Shown here one piece after another: positions 57,506 through 64,000 of a DNA stretch of 64,000 bases; position 1 is the first letter of the stretch, and each line of letters begins with the position of its first letter. A program made the position numbers and the translations under genes. The stretch spans positions 8,972-72,971 of the forward strand of contig CAYQES010000011.1 in assembly GCA_964416595.1 (NCBI GenBank). Reading direction: 5' to 3'. A model generated the notes under the pieces. That model saw nothing but the letters and a program-made list of their open reading frames with translations, searched no databases and was not told the origin of the DNA. The stretch comes from JAKFYM01 sp964416595 (GTDB lineage Bacteria > Bdellovibrionota > UBA1018 > CAIPTA01).

Positions 57506-58744
57506 ATGGATCTTTTTCGAACCCAGCAAAAAAAAGAAGTGCCCTTAGCGGAACGTATGCGGCCTCGAGTGCTAGAGGAAGTGGTGGGGCAAGAGCATTT
57601 GATTGGAGAAGGAAAACCGCTTTCTAGTTTTACGAATCCACCTAGCCTAATTTTTTGGGGCCCCCCCGGTGTGGGCAAAACTACATTGGCGAAACTCTTG
57701 GCGGGGGATCGTCCGTTTCATCAGCTCTCTGCTGTTCTTGATGGCGTGGGTGAGCTGCGCAAAGTGATTGATTCTTTGCGCATGGAAAGCAGGCGAGCCA
57801 TTTTGTTTGTGGATGAAATCCATCGCTGGAACAAAGCCCAGCAAGATTCTCTTTTGCCTTATTTGGAAAATGGAACCTTTACTTTAATTGGCGCCACCAC
57901 CGAGAATCCTTCTTTTTCCCTGATCGCGCCGCTTCTCTCCCGCTGTAAAGTGCTCACCTTAAAGGCCTTAGGGCCTAAAGAAATCCGCATTCTTCTGCAA
58001 AGAGCATTGCAAGATCGAGAAAAGGGATTGGGGGCCCGCTTTGTGGAAGTGGATGAAGATGCCTTGGAGTTTCTGGTGCAAGACGCGGCGGGGGATGCAC
58101 GAAAAGCTCTAAATACTTTGGAAATCGCCGCAGACTTAAAATCTCACGTTAGCTTGGAATTATTAAAATCTGTGCTGCAAAAACGCACCCTGCGCTACGA
58201 CAAAAACGGCGAGCAGCACTACGACATTATTTCCGCTTTCATTAAAAGCATGCGTGGTTCCGACGTGAATGCAGCCATCTATTATTTGGCCCGCATGTAT
58301 GAAGCGGGCGAGGATCCCCGATTTCTTGCGAGACGCATGGTGATTTTTGCGGCGGAAGATATCGGCATGGCCGATCCTCGTGCTTTACCTTTGGCAGTAG
58401 CTGCAGCGGAAGCCTTTGATCGGGTGGGGCAGGCGGAAGGTTGGATTCCGTTAGCGGAAGCGGCCGCCTATCTAGCGCTCGCGCCCAAGAGCAATGCTTC
58501 TTATATGGCCTATAAACGGGCCAAGGAGGCTGTGGAAAAATTTGGGGATCTCGCAGTGCCGCTCCATTTACGAAATGCGCCCACAAAACTCATGGGTGAT
58601 TTAGGGTACGGCGAAGGCTACCAGTATGCCCATAGTGAGAAAGTTACCCACAAGCATTTACCCGAAGAGATCGTGGACGAAAAATTTTATATTCCTGGCA
58701 ATCGTGGTTTTGAGAAATTACTCTTTGAGAAGAAAGAAAAATGA
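57506..58744 (+). CDS. rarA: Replication-associated recombination protein A
   Basis: 412 residues. MgsA/RarA clamp-loader-like ATPase acting at stalled forks: Walker A GPPGVGKTT, Walker B LFVDEIHRWN, sensor 1 GATTENPSF, then the C-terminal domain (SAFIKSMRGSDVNAAIYYLARM). The ATG at 57506 has AGGA about 9 nt upstream; the longer frame from 57401 lacks family likeness. Overlaps mltA (ATGA). Confidence 0.93.
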   Translation: MDLFRTQQKKEVPLAERMRPRVLEEVVGQEHLIGEGKPLSSFTNPPSLIFWGPPGVGKTTLAKLLAGDRPFHQLSAVLDGVGELRKVIDSLRMESRRAILFVDEIHRWNKAQQDSLLPYLENGTFTLIGATTENPSFSLIAPLLSRCKVLTLKALGPKEIRILLQRALQDREKGLGARFVEVDEDALEFLVQDAAGDARKALNTLEIAADLKSHVSLELLKSVLQKRTLRYDKNGEQHYDIISAFIKSMRGSDVNAAIYYLARMYEAGEDPRFLARRMVIFAAEDIGMADPRALPLAVAAAEAFDRVGQAEGWIPLAEAAAYLALAPKSNASYMAYKRAKEAVEKFGDLAVPLHLRNAPTKLMGDLGYGEGYQYAHSEKVTHKHLPEEIVDEKFYIPGNRGFEKLLFEKKEK

Positions 58745-59982
58745 AACGACTCTTCTTTTTCTTATTGCTAGCTTCTTGCGCCCGGGCTCCTTTGGAGGAT
58801 CCTAAGGGGGCGTTTCGTTTGTCCACTGGACCAGAATTAAAAGACTCCTTGCCGCTTTCTTCCTTGAAAGAAGCCTTGGAGCGCAATCTCGTTGCCTTTT
58901 CCACAAGCACCACCATTCCCGCCGAGTATCAGTTTGGCGAACGCATTGTTTCCCGGGAAGACTACCAAAAATCCCTGGCGGCCCTGGCTCCTGAATTAGA
59001 AAGCATGGATCGCTTCCAAAGTTTTGTGCGGATGAATTTTGATTTTTACGAAGTGTATGGAAATGAAGATGGCTGGGGAACGATTTTTTCCACGGGCTAT
59101 TATGATCCCACCGTACAGGGCAGTAAAAAGAAAACAGATCGCTTTAGTAGAGCTATTTACAAAACACCTTCTGATCTTGTGAGCATTGATCTTGGTGCTT
59201 ACGCAGAAAAATTTCCGGATCAGGAAATTTGGCAAAAAGCTCGCACAGAACAAAAATCACCTACCCCCTTATGGCGCGGCCGTTATGTGGCGGAGTCCAA
59301 AAAAATCATCCCTTATTATTCACGAAAAGAAATTGAAGCGGATTTACCATTGAAAGGAAAAGGTTTGGAGCTCGCGTGGCTTGATCCCGTGGATGCCTTT
59401 TTCTTGGAAATCCAAGGCTCCGGGGTTGTGGAATTTACGAAAGGGAAAAAAATCCGTGTGGGCTATGACGGCCAGAATGGCTATGCCTATGCGCCTATTG
59501 GGAAATATATGCTAGACGCAATTCCGCTGGAGCTCATGAGCATGCAGCGAATTCGGCAGCATTTAAATAGCCTTAGTCCGGAAGCAAGAGACAGTATTTT
59601 ATTCCAAAACCCTTCCTATGTTTTTTTTCGGGAGCTGGCGGGTTTATCTCTTACCTATTCCGGCGCAGAAGTAACTCCCGGGCGCACCATTGCCACGGAT
59701 AAATTCCTTTTTCCTAAGGGCACGCTAAATTATTTAGAAATCGAAACCCCCGTGTTTTCTGACGGGGAAGCCTTTGATCCTTCCGATTGGATCACCACTC
59801 CCCGCTGGGTGTTTGACCAAGATACGGGCGGCGCGATCCGCGGAGGTGGGCGAGTAGATCTCTATATGGGCCAAAGCGAGGAAGCGGAACGGATGGCGGG
59901 AGTAATGAAGCGCACGGGTAAGTTATGGGCTTTAGTGCCTAAGGAAGAATTTTTGCAACGGTTACGGATGGAGGGAAAATGA
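58741..59982 (+). CDS. mltA: Membrane-bound lytic transglycosylase A
   Basis: 413 residues. Lipobox LLLASC, so an outer-membrane lipoprotein. MltA domain: GYYDP, YYSRKEIEA, DPVDAFFLEIQGSG, and the 3D region QDTGGAIRGGGRVDLYMG with the catalytic Asp. It cleaves peptidoglycan to anhydromuropeptides. Overlaps rarA and the next small gene, an unbroken operon. Confidence 0.92.
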   Translation: MKRLFFFLLLASCARAPLEDPKGAFRLSTGPELKDSLPLSSLKEALERNLVAFSTSTTIPAEYQFGERIVSREDYQKSLAALAPELESMDRFQSFVRMNFDFYEVYGNEDGWGTIFSTGYYDPTVQGSKKKTDRFSRAIYKTPSDLVSIDLGAYAEKFPDQEIWQKARTEQKSPTPLWRGRYVAESKKIIPYYSRKEIEADLPLKGKGLELAWLDPVDAFFLEIQGSGVVEFTKGKKIRVGYDGQNGYAYAPIGKYMLDAIPLELMSMQRIRQHLNSLSPEARDSILFQNPSYVFFRELAGLSLTYSGAEVTPGRTIATDKFLFPKGTLNYLEIETPVFSDGEAFDPSDWITTPRWVFDQDTGGAIRGGGRVDLYMGQSEEAERMAGVMKRTGKLWALVPKEEFLQRLRMEGK

Positions 59983-60446
59983 TTCTATTATTTTTACTGT
60001 TATTTTCTTCTGTATCTGAGGCGCGGGTGGATGTTCGCTTTTTAAGTTTGGTGGGATTGGTTTCTATTTCCGATCGGGTGGCGGGGAGGGTGACCGATGA
60101 TGATCCCCAGCGATTGTATGCGGCCATGAATGTGGAAGAAAAAGATGAAAACCTTGGGCGGGGAAAAACGATTAAGTTTGCGGACAAAAAATTTAGCTTA
60201 GTTTGTGTGGATCGGGGTGCGGGGGTAGGCATTTGCAATATGGTGGTGAAAGCCGGCGATCAAGGATTGGTTTCTCCTGGAAAAGGCATCATCCGTTTTG
60301 TGGCCATGGGCGATGAGGCAGCGGAATTACATAAATTATTTTTCGTGGATGCTAGTGGCGAGTTTGAATATTTAACAGCGGACAAAACGGTACGGATTTT
60401 TTCCGATAGTCAGAGCTTTATTGCGGAATATCATCGGCCTCACTAA
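59979..60446 (+). CDS. Secreted hypothetical protein
   Basis: 155 residues; the signal peptide (MILLFLLLFSSVSEA) starts in the mltA stop (ATGA). The mature part is beta-rich with two Cys (LVCVDRGAGVGICNMV) near the centre. No family recognised. Co-translation with mltA suggests an envelope role. Confidence 0.6.
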   Translation: MILLFLLLFSSVSEARVDVRFLSLVGLVSISDRVAGRVTDDDPQRLYAAMNVEEKDENLGRGKTIKFADKKFSLVCVDRGAGVGICNMVVKAGDQGLVSPGKGIIRFVAMGDEAAELHKLFFVDASGEFEYLTADKTVRIFSDSQSFIAEYHRPH

Positions 60447-60672
60447 ACTGTTTTTCAGTTCACAGTTGCTGTGGGAAGGCATTTAAAATACAAGCTATAA
60501 AACAAGCCGATAATGGGTTCCACTGGCATAGAGCACAGTGAACAGCAAATGCACAGAACAAAGAGTAGAGAAAAGTCCGTCGCCGGACAAGCGCCGCCTT
60601 ATCGTCTCTGGCCACATTATGAATACGTAGATAGATTGTTTTGCAATGGGAGAAAGTCAGATTTTTCTGAAG

Positions 60673-63600
60673 CTAGAGCGTCGCAGCCCTTGCTTTTAAG
60701 GCTTCCGCGTCTTTCACAAAGCCCTTCCGTTCATAGAAGCTAGCTAGATCTTCCAGGCGTTTCTTTTCTCGGTTTACGGTTGCGTCCAAAGCGTCAAAAA
60801 AGTTTTTAGCGTTTTCTTTTTCCCCCGCTAAAATATAACTCGCTAGCAAGGCGCGATAGGGTTCCACATCATTGGGTGCGGAAGAATAATAGGCTTCTAA
60901 AAATTCGATGGCTCGCTTTGGATTAGAATTGCGCAAGTAATGAAGTCCCAGAGCTTTATTTAAATAAGCGCCACAACGTTTCATATTTTCGTCGTACTGG
61001 GATTCAAGCTGCCGCACGGCCTGTTTTTCGCCCGTGCCGTTAAGTGCGCCTAGTTCCACGGCGAAGCAAAAGGCGGCACCTTTTTGAAATTGCGGATATC
61101 GGTTCCAGAGATCAGTGGCTTTTTGCCCTTCCCCGAGGGTGAGATAATTGGAAAGCAATAAATGGAAAACGGGCTGCGTGATTCCCATGCTGGAAAGAAT
61201 TTCCAAGGAAGTTGCGTAACGTTCCATCTGGTAGGATTGGTAGGCAAGTTCAAAATTATCCGCGCCGGCTGCAACTTTCCGGTAGCGATCGAGCACAGGA
61301 AGAACTTTGAAGGATCTTTGTTGGTCTTTTTCTAAAGAGCGTAAAAGCCCGCGATAAAAATCTGCAGTTTCTTTTTCCTTCACGAGGGTGGAATAATCTC
61401 CGCTATAGGCTTCTAGAAGAAAGCGGCTCGGGAAAAGATTTCGTTCCGTATAGAACAAACGGCTCTGGGTTACTTCCGCAAAGGCGTTGCGATCCGTGTT
61501 TTTTCGGGCGCCAGTAGTGAGCTTTAGTACTTCATCGCGGCTTAGAGCATATTGAGCCAAGATATCGTATGCGTTAGCGATCGGTACGAGCACCAATTGC
61601 CGTTGGTATTTAGGATTGGCGGCCATGGCCTCGAGCTTATCCATGTTGAATTGTAGAGGGCTTTTACTTCCAATCATGATGAGCTCTTGGTCGTCGGCAC
61701 CGGTGAACACATAACCGTGGGGAAAAACGGAATAGAAAGTGTGGAGAATGCTTTTTAGCACTTCCGCATTCATATTATAAAGGTTCAGCCACTGGGAGAA
61801 CACGCCTTCTTGGCTCAAATTGTCCCGCACCGTTAGAAAAAATTCTTCGGTGAAAAGATTGGCCACACCCGCGAGCCAGGAGTGAGAGGGCTGCGATACG
61901 ATGATATCGAAGGGCCCGTGTTTACGGGAAGCGAGCACGAAGCGCGCGTCTTCAATCTGTAGATTTAAATTCTTGCGGGATAGAAACGGATTTTTTCCTT
62001 TGTACACATAATCGGCGGCTTTGATGATGCCTTCCTCTAGTTCTGCTACGAATACTTCGTCCATATTTGTGGACGTGAGGAAATCCACCGTATAACCACC
62101 ACCATATCCAACCACAAAAGCATTCTGGGGATTACGAGCAAAGGATAGGGGCAAGAACCCAAGCAAGGCTTCGTATTTCGGAAGAGCTTCAAGATTGTTC
62201 GTGTCGTAGATGGATTCATTTAAGCCGTTGGTTTTTAGTCTGAGGTAATCCCGGTAGTTTGTGCCGTCCTGGGGATCATGGCTCAAGCTGATGATTCCGG
62301 TTTTGCCTTCCACGATGAGTTGGAATTCTTCGTAGTCGCGAGCGAAATAGCGCATAGCTTCGGAAAAGGAGAGGCCTGGGGCCGCATGCTGAAGATAAGC
62401 AGATTTAATGATGTTCTCGAAGCGCACTGCACTGGCAAAAGGAATGATGAGTAAGAGCACAAGATGGATGCCAATGGCGGTTTTGCGATTCTCTAGACGT
62501 GAAAAGGCCACGGCCGCGCTCACCAAGAACAAAACAATCATGGTGGTGAGGATTGCGCCACTGGATCCTAAATAAGGGATTAAAATAAGACCCGCGGCAC
62601 AGGAGCCAAGGATCGAGCCGATGGTATTCACGGCATAGAGGCGGCCCGCTACCGCTGGGGAATCCTGCACTTTTTCAATTTTTAAACGGATCGCTAGCGG
62701 CAGAAGCGCGCCGAGGATAGTGCCCGGAGGGAATAAAATAATGGCCGCTAAGCAGGCTTTTACCAGGAATAAATCGAAGCGCGGAAAATAATAAGAAATT
62801 ACGTTAGCGATAATGGGCGCCACGTTTAAGAGAAGGGTGGTGCTAAGGATCGATAACAAGCAGACCGCTAAAAGAATCTGAAACACAAATTCTTTATTTT
62901 TTACGCGTTCAATAAAGAGTGAGAGCGCCAGCGATCCTAAAGCAATTCCCAAAAGAAAAAGCGAAAGAATTAAGCTTAAGCCAAATACGTTGGATCCTAA
63001 GAAAATTCCCAAATATTTATTCCATACAACCTCTGCCGCAAGAGCGCTAAAACCCGTGCTAAAGGCGACCCACGGCAAAACTTTTTGAAATTGGCTGCCG
63101 CCGCTCGCCACGGTTTCCGTGGTGGGGCTCTCCGCGCTTTCTGTTTGTGGTGCGGTTTTTTGCAGGAAAAAAGCGGCTACCAATACACCGATATTCAAAA
63201 TGGCGGAAAATGTGTTGGAGAGCACGATGCCTAGAGCGGGGATTAAAACGAATCCTGAAAGGAAAGCTCCAGCTACGGCACCTAAAGTGTTCACCCCATA
63301 GAGCAAGCTAATTCTTTTACCTAAGTTTTCTGAAGATTTTACAAAAATACGAATCAAAATTGGCAGCGATGCTCCCATCAATGTGGTGGGAACCACTAAT
63401 AGTAAAAGCACTACTACGAATTTTAAGATTGTGCCGAGCCAAGAAAAAGATCCCGTGAGTGGCAAATAGCTAAGCACGGAATGGAATTGAAACAGAATTG
63501 GCAATAACACCAAGCTATAGAGACCAATGATGCCCTCGAGGATTCCGTAACAGAGCACGGGCCGGGAGATACGGTGGATGAATTTTCCTGCGCCCCAGCT

Positions 63601-63768
63601 GCCTAAGGAGAGCCCCGCAAAAAAGATTGAGAGCACAATGCTCATGGCCGTGGAGGTGGATCCGACACCTAAAGATAAAACTCGCACCCACAAAGTTTCG
63701 TAGACGAGGCTAGTCAATCCAGAGACGAAAAATAAGGAACCAATAGCGAGTGTTCGTTTTAATTTCAT
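60673..63768 (-). CDS. Fused membrane transporter-like/spermidine-synthase-like protein
   Basis: 1031 residues in three parts. Two repeats of about six TM segments (FVSGLTSLVYETLWVR... and FSTGFSALAAEVVWNKY...) fill residues ~1-450. A spermidine-synthase-like Rossmann domain follows at ~460-700 (VVGYGGGYTVDFL, VAELEEGI, IEDARFVLA, FDIIVSQPSH). The rest is helical, TPR-like repeats (RYATSLEILSSMG, PKRAIEFLEAYYSSAP). True aminopropyltransferase activity is doubtful. Starts at ATG 63768. Confidence 0.85.
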   Translation of the reverse strand: MKLKRTLAIGSLFFVSGLTSLVYETLWVRVLSLGVGSTSTAMSIVLSIFFAGLSLGSWGAGKFIHRISRPVLCYGILEGIIGLYSLVLLPILFQFHSVLSYLPLTGSFSWLGTILKFVVVLLLLVVPTTLMGASLPILIRIFVKSSENLGKRISLLYGVNTLGAVAGAFLSGFVLIPALGIVLSNTFSAILNIGVLVAAFFLQKTAPQTESAESPTTETVASGGSQFQKVLPWVAFSTGFSALAAEVVWNKYLGIFLGSNVFGLSLILSLFLLGIALGSLALSLFIERVKNKEFVFQILLAVCLLSILSTTLLLNVAPIIANVISYYFPRFDLFLVKACLAAIILFPPGTILGALLPLAIRLKIEKVQDSPAVAGRLYAVNTIGSILGSCAAGLILIPYLGSSGAILTTMIVLFLVSAAVAFSRLENRKTAIGIHLVLLLIIPFASAVRFENIIKSAYLQHAAPGLSFSEAMRYFARDYEEFQLIVEGKTGIISLSHDPQDGTNYRDYLRLKTNGLNESIYDTNNLEALPKYEALLGFLPLSFARNPQNAFVVGYGGGYTVDFLTSTNMDEVFVAELEEGIIKAADYVYKGKNPFLSRKNLNLQIEDARFVLASRKHGPFDIIVSQPSHSWLAGVANLFTEEFFLTVRDNLSQEGVFSQWLNLYNMNAEVLKSILHTFYSVFPHGYVFTGADDQELIMIGSKSPLQFNMDKLEAMAANPKYQRQLVLVPIANAYDILAQYALSRDEVLKLTTGARKNTDRNAFAEVTQSRLFYTERNLFPSRFLLEAYSGDYSTLVKEKETADFYRGLLRSLEKDQQRSFKVLPVLDRYRKVAAGADNFELAYQSYQMERYATSLEILSSMGITQPVFHLLLSNYLTLGEGQKATDLWNRYPQFQKGAAFCFAVELGALNGTGEKQAVRQLESQYDENMKRCGAYLNKALGLHYLRNSNPKRAIEFLEAYYSSAPNDVEPYRALLASYILAGEKENAKNFFDALDATVNREKKRLEDLASFYERKGFVKDAEALKARAATL

Positions 63769-63808
63769 ATAGTTAGTGCTTACGATTTTTTTTTCATATT
63801 GGGAATAA

Positions 63809-63839
63809 AAAAGCCGGACTCTGTAGGAGTCCGGCTTTT
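63809..63839 (-). terminator. Strong rho-independent terminator
   Basis: AAAAGCCGGACTC (63809-63821) pairs perfectly with GAGTCCGGCTTTT (63827-63839), with a 5-nt loop. A further A run lies upstream on the plus strand, giving a U tract for the minus strand. It ends the partial gene at 63858-64000. Confidence 0.85.
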
Positions 63840-63857
63840 GGGGCTGCTAGTAGATTC

Positions 63858-64000
63858 CTAGTCTCGATCCATGGGCATGGGTTTCGGTTTGTCTTTGTCT
63901 CTACCATCGCGATCCATCGGCATTGGCCGAGGCTGATCGGGATCGGGCATTGGCATTGGCCGAGGCTGATCGGGATCAGGCATTGGCATTGGCCGAGGCT
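63858..64000 (-). CDS. Pro/Met/Asp-rich repeat protein, 3' end only
   Basis: The last 47 codons of a minus-strand gene that continues past the right edge; the stop is a TAG at 63858-63860. The residues form PRPMPMPDPDQ repeats, then an acidic/basic tail (DRDGRDKDKPKPMPMDRD). A terminator follows 19 nt after the stop, which supports it being real. Function unknown; probably an extended, disordered repeat domain. Confidence 0.7.
   Translation of the reverse strand, partial: PRPMPMPDPDQPRPMPMPDPDQPRPMPMDRDGRDKDKPKPMPMDRD
63921..64000 (-). repeat. 33-bp tandem repeat
   Basis: Unit starts at 63921, 63954 and 63987 with period 33 (cattggccgaggctgatcgg...). One base differs between the first two copies (gatcgggc against gatcaggc). 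It encodes an 11-residue repeat, PRPMPMPDPDQ, and continues beyond the window. Confidence 0.85.

Noticed and set aside
60447..60672. Possible terminator or small gene between 60446 and 60673
   Set aside because: Hairpins exist (GTCCG-TCGC-CGGAC at 60575-60588, TCAGA-TTTT-TCTGA at 60657-60670) but no T tract and no credible gene.
1..64000. tRNA, rRNA, CRISPR array, insertion sequence or prophage
   Set aside because: None seen by eye on either strand; tRNA absence would need a tRNAscan run to confirm.

Overview
The window is one stretch of a bacterial chromosome, probably a metagenome-assembled or draft genome because it carries a run of exactly 100 Ns (17528-17627). The gene content suggests a Bdellovibrionota-like Gram-negative (the former predatory 'delta-proteobacteria'). 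The clues are a TIGR02147-family regulator coupled to a small lipoprotein, many short Sec-exported Cys- or His-rich proteins and lipoproteins, an EF-G of the AHIDSGKTT type, TTG/GTG starts backed by good Shine-Dalgarno sites, and many two-component proteins. This assignment is inference; there is no rRNA in the window. I saw no tRNA, rRNA, CRISPR array, transposase or phage module.

Layout. 1-1.5 kb: the end of a Gly/Met/Tyr/Pro repeat protein. 1.5-4.8 kb: a riboflavin operon on the minus strand, ribD-ribE-ribBA-ribH. 5-6.1 kb: a TIGR02147 regulator and a Cys-rich lipoprotein. 6.1-9.5 kb: class Ia ribonucleotide reductase nrdA-nrdB, preceded by an ~800 bp non-coding, hairpin-rich interval. 10.3-12.5 kb: a delta-9-type desaturase, an OmpR-type regulator and a secreted protein with a possible SD-masking hairpin. 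12.5-17.7 kb: a heavy-metal RND efflux operon with no membrane-fusion subunit, broken by the assembly gap. 17.7-20.6 kb: small exported proteins of unknown function, one with an HELVH zinc motif.

20.7-27.6 kb is the most unusual part. First comes a minus-strand cluster of desaturase, GNAT-like acyltransferase and haem-oxygenase-like diiron protein, which looks like a small lipid or acyl-metabolite pathway. Next is a plus-strand sigma-54-type operon. It encodes an NtrC-like protein whose AAA+ domain has lost the GAFTGA loop and the Walker B acidic residues, then an HPt protein, a zinc-ribbon protein and four small proteins that look like diverged paralogues of one beta/alpha domain. A stand-alone receiver precedes it and a CHASE3-GAF histidine kinase faces it tail to tail. 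An intact histidine kinase/NtrC pair (30.2-33.0 kb) could supply the sigma-54 activator this operon needs.

33-47 kb is mostly housekeeping: lon, pyrD, rpmB (with a long Ala/Lys tail), an SprT-like protein, a Gfo/Idh/MocA oxidoreductase, a BolA-family protein, fusA and pepP, plus two tandem paralogous lipoproteins beside a perfect 16-bp hairpin. 47.4-52.1 kb: a two-gene exported unit, a Rossmann/SLOG-like protein with HEAT repeats followed by a 1153-residue protein. 52.1-60.4 kb: an ABC-F ATPase, a NodIJ-type ABC exporter, a ComB/EVE operon near a perfect Fur-box-like palindrome, and rarA-mltA. 60.7-63.8 kb: a membrane-anchored spermidine-synthase-like fusion protein. The right edge enters a repeat protein with a 33-bp tandem repeat.
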